In this document: positions 52,869 to 64,000 of the stretch, piece after piece
Layout: every line of letters begins with the position of its first letter
Position numbering within the stretch: position 1 is the first letter of the stretch
Assembly: GCF_017591435.1 (NCBI RefSeq)
Contig: NC_059296.1
Coordinates: 8,824,438 to 8,888,437 of the forward strand
Length of the DNA: 64,000 nucleotides
Direction of reading: 5' to 3'
Source: Portunus trituberculatus
Taxonomy: Eukaryota > Arthropoda > Malacostraca > Decapoda > Portunidae
Made by a program: the position numbers and the translations under genes
The notes under the pieces: model-generated
Seen by the model: only the letters and a program-made list of their open reading frames with translations
What the model was told of the DNA's origin: nothing
Databases searched by the model: none

Positions 52869-53188
52869 ACATGAAGTGGGGGATGTGTCTGGGCTTGGTC
52901 TGTCATTAGTTGCTCCTATTGAAGTTATTCTTGTTATTACGTTATTTGCATTGTAGATAGGAGGAAGATGAGTAAGAAGAAAGATGAGGAGGGGCGGAAA
53001 ACAGAGTTAAAGACAATGTTTACTTTAGTTTACCCTATCTGCTTGGTTTTCTATGTAGTATTTACTTTCAGTTCTGCTGTCTACAATAATTAATAGTATT
53101 ATAGGTTATTATATGGAATATTTTTAAACACCTGTAATATGTGTGCAAGTATGGTGAAGGTTTGGTAAGTGACGTGTGTATAATAATT
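51806..53188. other. Intergenic; no gene recognised
   Basis: Three short (GT)n runs (52093-52117, 52478-52499, 52843-52868) and unique-looking DNA; open frames are short and lack domains. Confidence 0.6.
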
Positions 53189-53189
53189 T

Positions 53190-53735
53190 AAGGTGGGTTC
53201 ACACTTGTCAATATACGACTGAAATTGCAGGTCGCTAGTATTATCGACTGAGCCCTCTTAGTCGGAACACGTTCACACAGCGACTGGGAAGTATCAGCTG
53301 GTTGGCGGGAAGTGAATGTAAACAAGATGTCTTCCTCTGGTGGCGACGACGATTGCGATCAAACTAAATCAGTACAAGTATTCAATCCTCGCCTCCAACA
53401 ACACTCTGCATAGAGGGAATCAGTCATCGGAGTGGCAGCTATCTCGTCGAATTTCGATTTGCGCAAGCTCTTTTTTTTTTCATTTAGAATTCACATAGGG
53501 TCCCAGATGTGCTCTTAATTTTTCCCTCACCAATTCCAAAATCTTCTCTACATCGACACGACATTTTAAACCTTTCTAAGTGACGTCACAACGTTAACAA
53601 AGTCGCAAAACGACTGAGTGAGACCAACATGTTGGTCTTGTTTTGCGACTGGTTTTCCCAGTCGCTGTATAGGCATCAGTCGGAAACTACCAACTTGTTA
53701 TTTCAGAAGCAAATTGACACGTGTGAAACCGCCTT
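53190..53735. mobile_element. Class II MITE with internal hairpins
   Basis: Inverted ends AAGGTGGGTTCACACTTGTC and, reversed, AAGGCGGTTTCACACGTGTC. Similar GTTCACAC ends occur in PIF/Harbinger elements, but no clean 3-bp duplication is seen. Internal hairpins: 53601-53650 (outer arm AGTCGCAAAA, inner palindrome AGACCAACATGTTGGTCT) and 53645-53665 (GCGACTGG...CCAGTCGC). Confidence 0.7.
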
Positions 53736-54830
<1,095 letters not shown>

Positions 54831-54979
54831 CCGTAAAAATCAATATAAAAAATCCCTAACCGTATTAGTTAATATATATCAAAACCATTCACCATGTCGT
54901 CTTTCCCAGTTCGCCATACGAAAACCGAGCATTTTCACATAATTATATTCCCTAGCTTGTGGGGAGGACTTCATTTCTC

Positions 54980-55136
54980 TCTTCCATTACAATATCCAAT
55001 TGTGTAATCTTTGAAACTTTGTATAAGACTTCCTTTAAACTTATCAATGATAGAGGCAACTGCCCAGATCACACTGTTGTTTTTGTTTCTTGAAATTCAC
55101 TTCCTGATACTAATGAGAAATGAGCCTATAGTGTAT
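54980..55136 (-). repeat. Left arm of a 157-bp inverted repeat
   Basis: Reverse complement of 56641-56797 with one visible difference. Not coding. Confidence 0.93.
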
Positions 55137-55725
55137 AGATTTCTTCTCTATAATCTACCGGGATTATAGTATGTCACAAAATTTGTCGATTAAAAAAAAG
55201 TGGGCCCTATATAGAGCTTCAAAGTTTAAGGTTTTCTTCGTGTGTGTATTCAGTGTTCACACACACACACACACACACACACTCGAAATTACAGTGATAT
55301 AGAGATCAGCAGGGATACACTGCCTAACGACGTTTTGTTTCGTCTTTGCAAGAGACATTAAACTTTGTCCATATTTTAGTGCCTGATGATGCCTTTTTGC
55401 AAAGGCTAAACGTCGGCAAGAATAGATAAAAAAGCAAACCGTTTTAACTCTCTCTCTCTCTCTCTCTCTGTATATATGGATAGATAGACAGATAGTTTAG
55501 ATATATAAGGTAACACACCAAATAAATAAAGAGTGCATGTAGTTGAAACACAAAAGATAATAATATACTTGGAAACGAATTGGAGGATAATAAATAGAAT
55601 CGGAAGTGATTACCGATGCTAGTTTAATGAAGGTCTTGGAGAGTTCCGGCGTCTATAGCGCGAGGCTCAGTGAGGCACGATGGTGGTGACGTGAGGAAGT
55701 GTTGTCATTTAAAGATACAGCCAAC

Positions 55726-57831
55726 ATGACCTCCATCAAGAAGATCCCCAACGTGTTGGGGACGAGGAGGAGCAATACATTGGACCAGGAGCGGGAGCAG
55801 TTTGAGAAAGCTCAGGTAATATTTGTATGGGTGTTATGGGCGAGCTGTAGGTGTGGGGGGCGGGGACGGGCTACATTGGGCGGCAGTGTGCTAAACCACC
55901 CGCACAGCTTCCACGAGACCTACGACAGGTAGCCTGTCATATGCTTGGAGCCTGCGGAGCAGCCTGCAGTTGTTGTGAATGGTGTAAGATGGCAGGTGGA
56001 CTGCTCCCAGTGGCCGGAAGTTGTGTGGTGCAGGAGCGACAGGAAGTACTGTCACCACCAGTGACAGCCGAGACGTGGCCTGTTTCGGGAAGTGAAGTTT
56101 GACAAAATTTGGGCTCTCACTCTCTTTGGTGACAGGGTGTACTCAGGAGTGTGACCACAGAACCAGCATCTTAGTATGCCATTGCACATTGGCTTACACT
56201 TGTGTACCTATTTATTGTTTATTGTTTATTGTTTTGTTTTGTTTTCTAGGCTCTATTCCACCAGTAAATGGTGCTCTACAGGGCCTCATACAAAATTATA
56301 TATACATAGTTGTCCTAAATACATACAAATGAAAATAAAAATATATATACTAATAAATAGAACTTAACCTAACCTAACCTAAGGTCTTAAAAACTACATT
56401 GCACCTTATAATAATAATCACAGAGAAATCTTCTTCTTAACAAAAAAGATAGCAAGTCTGCTGCTTTTATTTTTGTATGTTTTCAAAGAAACGTACTTTA
56501 CAGATAAGAAGGCAGCATTTTGGTCACATACATGGTTCTCTTACTGGTGGGCTTCCAAGACCCCTGCCTCAGGGCCTAAATTCAAGGGAAGACACTGCTG
56601 TTACATCACCCTTTTTGAGGCTACAAATTATGGCTTGCTGATACACTATAGGCTCATTTCTCATTAGTATCAGGAAGTGAATTTCAAGAAGCAAAAACAA
56701 CAGTGTGATCTGGGCAGTTGCCTCTATCATTGATAAGTTTAAAGGAAGTCTTATACAAAGTTTCAAAGATTACACAATTGGATATTGTAATGGAAGAGTG
56801 CAATGAAAATGTACTTATAGAAGTGGAGATTCTGCTTTAGCAACTAGCATTATGGAGTTTCAAAGAATTAGTAGGTAAAGAGTAATTATTGTTAATTAAA
56901 ATAGGATTTTTCAGGATCAGCATACTCATGAATTTGGACGTGTGGATGTTATTAGAATCACAAGATGTTTTGTTGGCTTCTGGTTATTAGGTTACTGTTT
57001 TCTGTCCCTCGCAGGAAGCAAGCTTTAAAAAGGCAACAAGTGATGAAGAGATGCCATTAAAAATGAAACATGTGCGTAACCTCATCATTGGCACATTCAC
57101 TGACAAGAATGCAGACCTTTTCTGGCGCAATGTGGGCACAACTCTGCCTATTAATACTGATGTCACAGCATGGAAATTCTGCCATTGTCTGCATATCATG
57201 CTTCGTGATGGCCACCCAAATGCATTGCAGGATTCGCACCGCCACATCAGCCGAATTAAGGATACGGGACAGCACTTTGTAAGTGATAATTGTCTTTAAT
57301 ACTGTAGTTAGTATCTGACTGTTACATCTTTGGAAGTTCATAGAAATATGCAAACTACATAGGTATAATGTAAGTTTTTTTTTATTCCAATATTTTTTAA
57401 AACCATATTATACATGATAAAAAAATCAAATGTTGACTTAAGTTTTTTTTTATTTGAATTGTTGCTGACCTTTGTGCTTTTTTCGTTTTTTTTTTCTTTA
57501 GCGGCACTTGACACACGGCTATGGACGACTCATCAAGAGATACTGTGAATTATTAGTTGCTAAGCTCCACTTCCATCAACACTATCCTCGTTTTCCTGGG
57601 ACTCTCTCTGTCACTCCTGAGGAGTTGGAGGCCCTGGCTGAAAATGATGCCAATAATTAGTGAGTATTTTGACCTCTCGTTTTGTAATGTATTGAAAGAT
57701 TGCTGTCAAAAACTGAATTTTAAAAGGAGAACAGCAGATTGTTACAGAATGTCATTTTTTATTTTTCAGTTTTGAGTTAGGAGTAGAGATGTTGGAGTAC
57801 CTAGAGTGTATCCTGAACTTGTATGAAGCAG
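55726..57831 (+). CDS. Hip1: HIP1/HIP1R (Sla2) endocytic adaptor, first four coding exons, 3' part outside window
   Basis: Exons 55726-55815, 57015-57278, 57502-57659, 57770-57831, all GT-AG and in phase, encode about 191 residues. The start MTSIKKIPNVLGTRRSNTL then DQEREQFEKAQ matches the HIP1/HIP1R N-terminus; the upstream in-frame ATG at 55699 is less likely because the family starts at this point. Exon 2 onward is the ANTH domain: KMKHVRNLIIGTFTDKNADL, TAWKFCHCLHIMLRDGHPN, YGRLIKRYCELLVAKLHFH and FELGVEMLEYLECILNLYEA. ANTH domains bind phosphoinositides; the full protein also has a coiled coil binding clathrin light chain and a talin-like actin-binding module, linking clathrin coats to actin. 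The next intron, from 57832, contains the LTR element and reaches past the window edge. Confidence 0.95.
56367..56384 (-). repeat. Short interstitial telomere-type repeat (TTAGG)n
   Basis: About three and a half copies of CCTAA, the arthropod telomere unit, inside HIP1 intron 1. Confidence 0.7.
56641..56797 (+). repeat. Right arm of a 157-bp inverted repeat
   Basis: Matches the reverse complement of 54980-55136. The two arms bracket HIP1 exon 1 with about 1.5 kb between them. Confidence 0.93.
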
Positions 57832-58283
57832 GTAGGTTCTGATACAATGTAAAGTTTGCCTGAATGTGAATTAAAATTCAGAATCATAATCATCTTAATT
57901 ACTCTCTGTCATAATTTCTCCCTCTTTCCCCTATTGATCAATCAATCAATCATTCATCAATCAATCATTGATATTCTCTTCTGAAAACCTTTGCATAGGT
58001 TAACTGGGATAAGAATGATATTGAAATAATTACTCAATCTGCATGGCTCATTCATTTTGTATCATGCTTTTCCTTATTTTAGGTGATAACTGTAGCTGAT
58101 AATGTCTTGACAAAATATAACATTCCACAGTAGTTACCTAAATTCCCATTTTTTTCAGAAAATCTGTGATTGTATGTACATTGATTTGTGGTCAGTTTCC
58201 AGAATTGCATGATTAAATTATTACTAGTGATTCGGTATGAATTAATTTATGTAATACAGTGGAATTTTTTATTTTTAATGATG

Positions 58284-58287
<4 letters not shown>

Positions 58288-58364
<77 letters not shown>
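58288..58364. repeat. (AT)n microsatellite at LTR element insertion site
   Basis: Pure AT run directly adjoining the LTR end TGTTACGG. Confidence 0.95.
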
Positions 58365-58368
<4 letters not shown>

Positions 58369-59953
58369 ACGGTTTGCAAACGTAGTACATCACCCGGCTG
58401 CGGTTAACTGCTACAGCTCACTAGACTGTTATACTGGCAAAATCGCCAACTTTGTTACGGTCAGTACAGTGGGGATTATAAAACACTCCACAGAGTCCCC
58501 ACTACTATAACTCGCAGCCGACGTAACCCTCAGGTTCTTTCAAGGTCACCAACAGTGTATAATTTCCCCCACTGTAAAGGAATCTCCTCAGCAACTCCTT
58601 CTCCTCCTGTACCCAACCAATTAGAATTTATATATGGTAGATGCTATGTGTAACAGGGCGAGGCCTTAATACTCCCTAGAGAAACCGCCCACAAGGACAG
58701 TTCCACCCACTTCTCTATGAAGTATTAATGCCTCTCCACCCGCCTTGTCCACAGACTGTGATAACTCACAGACCGGAACATAACGTGCGGTATATTATAT
58801 AAGTATACTATTCTACTACAACAAGTGCTTACTAACACCTGTTAGACTGACATCCCTGGCCTACTACTACTGCAATATATGATGTGTACAGCACATCCGG
58901 TGATGTACACACAAGCCCAGACACCACCTACGGGTGACACCAGCTATACACGAGTCCAAATACTCGTCGCAGACAAGTCTGACGGACGACACTACGCACT
59001 ACTGGCCGACATGAAGCCTCTCAGCATTCAATAGTGTGTGTGGCTACTACCACTACAATACAGTTTACTACTGAAACTATACAAAAGATGGTGGGGGCAC
59101 ACAGCCACCCAACAAAACACACTGGTGACCACAGCCACCAACAGCAACAACGGGACGAAACAATAACGCGTCCCTCCGCGTCGCCACACCCGAGTGGACG
59201 AACGCACAACAGGAAATGCAGCCCCAACCGGCTACACTTTCCTCAGGACAACAAGCCCGTTGTCCTACACAGCCACGGTCTACCCAGTAGCAAGCCAGCT
59301 ACTCAACAGGAGGGCACAACTCCCAGACCAATGACTAGCGAGTAACAAGAACAGCCCAGCAACACGTGTCTCCACCCTGTGCCAGAAACCAAGAGCGCAC
59401 GTGTCTACCTCCGCTGAAGACTGGCTGGTTACTATAAACAGTATACTACTGAAACTACACAACAGATGGTGGGGCACACAGCCGCCCACCAAACACACTG
59501 GTGACCACGGCCACCAACAAAACAAACAGGACGAGACAAAACGTGTCTCTCCTCCGCGCCGCCCCACCACGAGTGGACGAACGCACGAGAAATGCAGCCA
59601 AACTTACTACACCTCTCCTAGAGCAACAAGCCCGTCGCTCCAACAGTCACGGTCTACCCAGTAGCAAGCCAGCTACTCAACAGGAGGGCACAACTCCCAG
59701 ACCAATGACTAGCGAGTAACAAGAGAAGCCCAGCAACACGAATCTCCCTAACACTGTGCCAGACCGATGAGAGTGCGTGTCTATCTCCGCTGAAGGCTAC
59801 CTCTGTACTGAGTCCCACTCGCAACGAGAAGCATGGAGAGGGAGGCGGGTTGTCTGCTCAACAGAACAGCCCGAGGGGCCCGTGATGGGTGGCCATAGGC
59901 TTCACATATAATAATATAATAAATTAAAGGGGATTAAGACGGTGCCCATCACA
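58365..59953 (-). mobile_element. 3' LTR of the second gypsy-type element (about 1.6 kb)
   Basis: Read on the minus strand it starts TGTGATGGGCACC right after a polypurine tract (AAGGGAGGGCG, 59964-59954) and ends CCGTAACA, giving the TGT...ACA ends of an LTR. It contains an internal tandem duplication of about 376 bp (copies about 59062-59434 and 59435-59808). The 5' LTR must lie beyond 64000. Confidence 0.75.
59062..59808. repeat. Tandem duplication inside the LTR, about 376-bp unit
   Basis: Both copies share TACTACTGAAACTA, a GACGAACGCAC block and a long nearly identical block near 59270-59345 and 59645-59720 (CACGGTCTACCCAGTAGCAA onward). Copies differ by many substitutions and small indels. 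Confidence 0.85.
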
Positions 59954-60041
59954 CGCCCTCCCTTAAAAGAAAAAATTTTGGAAACAAAACATTTACAAAA
60001 TTTTTAAAAAAGGCATGGAACTGATTAAAGGGAATGGCCCC

Positions 60042-60260
60042 GGGACAGACAATCAGCTACAACGTTGTCTGCTCCTTTTATATATCTTACTATGACATTG
60101 TACTCCTGGGCTCACTCGGTATGGGGGCCACTTGACAGGCTTTTCGTCCCCAACATTAATATCGTGTTCTATCAACTGTGTCCTGCCCGGGACACTGCTA
60201 AACACTGGAGTACTTTCTCAGCCGCCAAAGCAACTCATATTGCTGATCCCCTAAATGGTC
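60042..60260 (-). pseudogene. RT lead-in fused to RNase H end (internal deletion)
   Basis: Minus strand 60230-60110 encodes a damaged version of the pre-RT segment (WRLRKYSSV, then a frame change). At about 60105 it switches to YNVIVRYIKGADNVVADCLS, the C-terminal end of gypsy RNase H. The RT catalytic domain between them is absent. Confidence 0.75.
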
Positions 60261-60262
60261 AA

Positions 60263-62112
60263 CCTTCTCTTTCAAGAGATGGAGGCTATTCCGTTCCCAC
60301 TGCCCTATAGGAACAACAGGTTCAGGCCCAATAACTTCTGGAGCCTCTCCCTCCCGGCAAAAAAATAAAACTGAAGATGCCTCTTGCACGGCAGAACTAA
60401 AAGAGCCCTTCTGGCTAGTAGAACGAAAATAGGGCTTCAGCATTTTAACGTGACACAGCTGAGCCCTCTTGCGCCGGTCAGGAGTGACCACCAGGTAGTC
60501 GAGGTCACCTACCTTCTTCTCTATAATATAGGGGCCATTATAGCGGGCAGCAAGTGGCTGGCCCTGAAGTGGTAACAGCATGAGCACTTCATCTCCAGGG
60601 GCAAAACTCCGATACTCGGCCCTTCGATCATAATACCCCTTCATACTCTGCTGGGTCTTACACAGGTGGGCCTGCGCCACCTCTAATGCCTTGGCTAGTC
60701 TCTCTCGACTGTTCATAATGCTCTTAAGCAGTGAGACAGGGCGCTCAGGCGACGGCTGACACCAAGCCTCCCGAACTACGTCGAGCGGTCCACGCACTCG
60801 GTGTCCAAACACTAGCTGATTGGGTGAAAAACCCAAGGACTCAGTGGGCGCTTCTCTCACCGCAAATAAGACAAAGGGGACACCCTCGTCCCAATCCTAA
60901 TTTCTCTCCATGCAGAAACTCTTGAGCATGGTTTTGAGAGTTTGATGATGTCTCTCCAGGGCTCCCTGAGACTGTGGATGATAAGCACTGGACACAATAT
61001 GCTTGATCCCCCACGCAGTCATCGTATCCTTAAACAACTTTGAAGTAAAGTTGGTCCCTGATCGGACTGCAGCTCTGCTGGCAATCCAAAGTGTGTAAAG
61101 AAGGTTAACAAAGCCTTCAGCACCACCTTAGAGTGAGTGCTTCTCAGGGGAATTGCTTCAGGATACCGCGTGGTAACATCCATTATGGTCAACAAATACT
61201 TGTGACCAGCCCTGGTAGTAGGCAGAGGACCTACTATATCAATCAAAACCCTCGTGAAGGGAGGATCAACAGCAGGGAGAGGGTGGAGTGGCGCCACAGG
61301 GGGTGTCTGATTAGGCTTGCCCACCACTTGACAAGTGTGGCAGCACTTAAGAATCGTGGCTACTTCTCCAGACATGCTGGGCCACCAAAAATTGCGACGC
61401 AGGCAAGCAACGGTCTTTCGGATGCCCAGGTGTCCAGCCATGGGCCCCTCATGTGCCAACAGCACAAGTGCCTCATGCAGCTTCTGCGGCACAACTACTT
61501 GCAATAACTCACCACCGTCACTCTCCTGCCATCTACGACACAACACTCCTTGATGCAAGACAAACTCCTCCTTGCCCTCCAACTCCTCACTTCCCTCACC
61601 CACTCGAGCAAAGAAGGAAGCCAACGCCGGGTCCTCCTGCTGCCTACAAATGAGCTCTGCAGGCTCTATAGGGTCATGGGGTTGAGGCAACGCTGCAACC
61701 CTACGTCCCACACGGCCTTGAGGACGGAGAGCTGGCCCAGGCTGTTCCGCTCCTGCCATGTGATCCGGTGAGTCCTCAGAAGGATCATCACCACCAGCCA
61801 GGCAGTCACCAGGCAAGGGAACAGCTCGCTCCCTGCCTCCACGATGCTCTACAGGGGGAGAAACTTCCCACTCCCCCGCAGAACTGGAAGTCTCCCCACC
61901 CTGGGTGCCAACTTCCAACGAACTGCCTGACTTATCATGCTGGGGCCTGTGCTGAACATCAGAGCCCCCAGCCTCCACACCAGGAAGCGACTCAGCACGA
62001 GTGCTCCCTCCGGAGTGCTCTGCAGAGTGAGGATAACCATCAAACAACTCAGCTACACCCAACACTCCGTCCTCATTCTCAGCAACACCTCCCAAAGCCG
62101 AGTCCGGTGCAT
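60263..62112 (-). pseudogene. Integrase of the second gypsy-type element, frameshifted
   Basis: The 62112-61035 part encodes an acidic linker, then the HHCC zinc finger (HEGPMAGHLGIRKTV with CCHTC), then the core with LIDIVGPLPTTRAGHKYLL (first Asp) and LQSDQGP (second Asp). A frameshift near 61050 moves the rest, including GALERHHQTLKTML (catalytic Glu), to another frame with a stop near 60900. The C-terminal part (60860-60263) ends with GPYIIEKKVGDLDYLVVTPD, RRKRAQLCHVKMLKPYF and a linker leading toward RT. Confidence 0.88.
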
Positions 62113-62115
62113 TAA

Positions 62116-62920
62116 CCCCTTCCTTACCGCAAGACTGTTTTGGGTGCACCAGCAAAAGCGATCTCGTGGTACCGCAAGATGCTGCCGTGGTACGTGTGTA
62201 CCACACCAATACATTTCCGTGTATAACCGTGGCCTGAGTGCGGATTTTGCCTTTTTCATACTCCACGTGGTTCACTCACTATAAACAAACAAACACTGGA
62301 GGCATTATTTTTAGCCACCCCAGCGTAACAAGACCATCCCCCCCACTAGCCAATCAATATCGGAGTTAATTTTTCATGCATAAACTATAAAGCCAATCAC
62401 AATTCTTTGACATATATTATTCCCACAGTCCCCCCAAGAACATCAGTTCTCTAGTATCAGCCGTGGTGAAACTGTTCTATTGCCTCTAGTTAGAGATAAT
62501 GGCGTCTGCTTCATGTAGCAGCGATGAGGATTATCATAATTATGAGACAGATAGTGAGGATATACTGGAAGACTCTCCAGATGAATATGATTCAGACTAT
62601 GATCCTGAAAAAGAAATAGGAGAGAGTGATAGTGACAGCAGTGTTGAAACCCTCTCGGCAAGTGAGGGGGAGCAGCCTAGTTATGACTGCCTCAGGGCCA
62701 CCCTCACCAGGTGCAGAGTGTGGTGCTGAATTTATGATTAGTGCACAATTTATGATTATGTTTACGCTTTTATTAATAAAATGACAAAAATATGTTTAGA
62801 AAAAGTACATAACACTGAGTTAGAAAGAAATATAATGTGTAGATCTGGCGTGAGGCACCACGGGCACTGCATATAGGAACGCTTTGTTTATATCGGGGGG
62901 TGGCTGCGGTAAGGAAGGGG
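62116..62920 (+). mobile_element. Nonautonomous piggyBac-type transposon nested in the gypsy element
   Basis: An 805-bp insertion bounded by TTAA on both sides (62112-62115 and 62921-62924) with a perfect 16-bp terminal inverted repeat CCCCTTCCTTACCGCA. TTAA duplication plus CCC-type ends is diagnostic of piggyBac. Inside on the plus strand is a short acidic open frame resembling a piggyBac transposase N-terminus. It interrupts the gypsy frame between protease and integrase, so it is younger than that element. Confidence 0.92.
62499..62729 (+). pseudogene. piggyBac transposase N-terminal fragment (76 codons)
   Basis: Starts MASASCSSDEDYHNYETDSE and is very rich in Asp, Glu and Ser, as is usual for piggyBac transposase N-termini. 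The catalytic DDD core and the C-terminal cysteine-rich domain are absent; the frame ends after 76 codons. Assignment depends largely on the flanking TTAA and inverted repeats. Confidence 0.65.
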
Positions 62921-62924
62921 TTAA

Positions 62925-63980
62925 CAAGTGACTCTACGCTGTCACCGTCAGCCTCTGCACCAGAACTCAATGGTGAGCCCAACACTGGCTCCACCACATC
63001 AGCACTGTTACTCCCATCTGGAGTCAATCCCATCGGGCTGCTAGCAACCTCCTGGGTAGTAACAGGCTCTCTCTCAGCCCAGCGGGCCTGAGAGCGGGTA
63101 ACAACATTAACAGAGTCTTGCACCACTGGCCCAGACTCTTCAGCAACCTCATCCTCATCAGAGGTTGGGATCCATACACGACCACCAGCCAAATCATTCC
63201 CAAGCAGGAAGTCCACTCCTGCGACTGGCAGTTCGTCTGCCACTGCTACCTGCGCCGTAGCAGTGACAAGAGGACATGACAGCGTCACCTCAGCCGTCAC
63301 GAACTCCTCCACAGTGTTAAGTCCACGACACAACACTGCCTTACTAGATGTCACCTTCTTCCCAGTGACATTTCGGCACACTGACTGCTGTGCTCCCGTA
63401 TCACGCAGTACAGTGATGGGATACTTGGTGCCATCAATCTCAACAGTGCCTCCACACAGGAAAGGACGGCACCAGTCAAGCTCACTATCCTTAACAACAG
63501 CGGGCGAGGCAACAGGGGAGGGACAGGTGGGCCAACCTGCTCTCTCCTCCAAACACAACTCAGGCACACGCCGTGCCTTCTCACTTCTAAAGCCTGAAGG
63601 AGCAGTCAACTCATCACCACAAACTTTATCTGGCCACACCAACAAGGCAACTGGTTTCTGCGAGGACTTTGGAGTTTCAGCTGTTACTAATTTTGGGCAA
63701 TTGAACTTAAAATGCCCTTTCCTCGGCAGTGATAGCACGTAGGCTGGGAATCATACTTGGGCGTTCTAGGGGCCGCCTTCCCGCCGTCCGTCCTTCGCAG
63801 AAAAAGGAGGGTGGGGCCTGGGGCTTTCAAAACCCATTTTACTGCCGAATCCAGTATATCGCCTAAAGTGGCCTGGAGAGCCCGAGGAAGAACTGCCACC
63901 ACTCCTGGGCCTCCCTTAGGACCACCTTCCTTACGACTCCAACTCCCAGGCTGCTGCACAGGACGGTGGGCCAACACATA
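62925..63980 (-). pseudogene. gag end and aspartic protease of the second gypsy-type element
   Basis: From 63977 the minus strand encodes a Gly/Arg/Pro-rich gag segment ending in CYHCRGKG; after a one-base frame change the second half of the CCHC knuckle (GHFKFNCPK) follows near 63715. The protease follows at about 63450-63170: ITVLRDTGAQQSVC (intact D-T-G active site) and GVDFLLGNDLAGG. The frame then continues to the piggyBac insertion. Confidence 0.85.
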
Positions 63981-64000
63981 ATCATCAGCCCATGTAGCAG

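Larger units (their letters stand above)
59954..64000 (-). mobile_element. Gypsy-type LTR retrotransposon internal region, Gmr1-like order, cut by window edge
   Basis: Minus-strand order from high to low coordinates: gag zinc knuckle (63740-63690), protease (63500-63150), integrase (61600-60600), pre-RT (60260-60110), end of RNase H (60110-60042), polypurine tract, LTR. Integrase lies upstream of RT. Most of RT and RNase H is deleted at about 60110. It also carries several frameshifts and a nested piggyBac-type insertion at 62116-62920, so this copy is not autonomous. Confidence 0.88.

Noticed and set aside
61133..62284. Plus-strand open frames over the gypsy integrase
   Set aside because: They are antisense to clear integrase motifs and have biased His/Pro/Ser composition expected of a shadow frame.

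Overview
The window is eukaryotic, intron-rich nuclear DNA, most likely from a decapod crustacean and perhaps a crab. The evidence is long (CT)n, (GT)n, (AT)n and (ATT/ACT)n arrays every 1-3 kb, a chitin-binding cuticle-type gene, a short arthropod-type TTAGG tract, and many decaying transposable elements. No rRNA, functional tRNA, CRISPR or prokaryotic operon structure is visible. Species assignment is inference.

Layout. 1-4.5 kb: a decayed Ty3/gypsy-type LTR retrotransposon on the + strand. 4.6-5.7 kb: a 5'-truncated LINE. 5.7-11 kb: microsatellite-rich intergenic DNA with a 33-bp minisatellite. 11.26-13.06 kb (+): a four-exon gene for a small secreted cysteine-rich protein of unknown family. 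13.98-19.55 kb (-): a convergent gene with seven coding exons and an untranslated first exon, encoding a 201-residue secreted protein with one chitin-binding type-2 (peritrophin-A) domain. 19.6-24.6 kb: repeats and a LINE relic. 24.6-49.0 kb (+): 32 coding exons of the Ral GTPase-activating protein beta subunit (RALGAPB). Reading phase is kept at every junction, giving 1487 codons plus stop; only the first about 25-30 residues are missing. Its introns carry a PIF/Harbinger element, Tigger- and mariner-like elements, SINEs and a phased palindrome array. 49-55.6 kb: SINEs, a LINE tail, a MITE and trinucleotide arrays. 55.7-57.8 kb (+): the first four coding exons of the HIP1/HIP1R (Sla2) endocytic adaptor, covering most of the ANTH domain. 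58.4-64 kb: a second gypsy-type element on the - strand in the next HIP1 intron, holding a nested piggyBac-type element with 16-bp inverted ends and TTAA duplications. The element runs off the right edge.

The most notable observations are these. Two different gypsy-type elements both have integrase upstream of reverse transcriptase (Gmr1-type order). The nested piggyBac insertion is clean. Seven 14-bp palindromes lie in RALGAPB intron 17, six of them spaced about 45 bp apart. A nearly perfect 157-bp inverted repeat flanks HIP1 exon 1.

The four host genes do not form a functional unit. RALGAPB (Ral signalling) and HIP1 (clathrin/actin endocytosis) are ordinary housekeeping neighbours, and the two small secreted-protein genes are a convergent pair with no shown relation.
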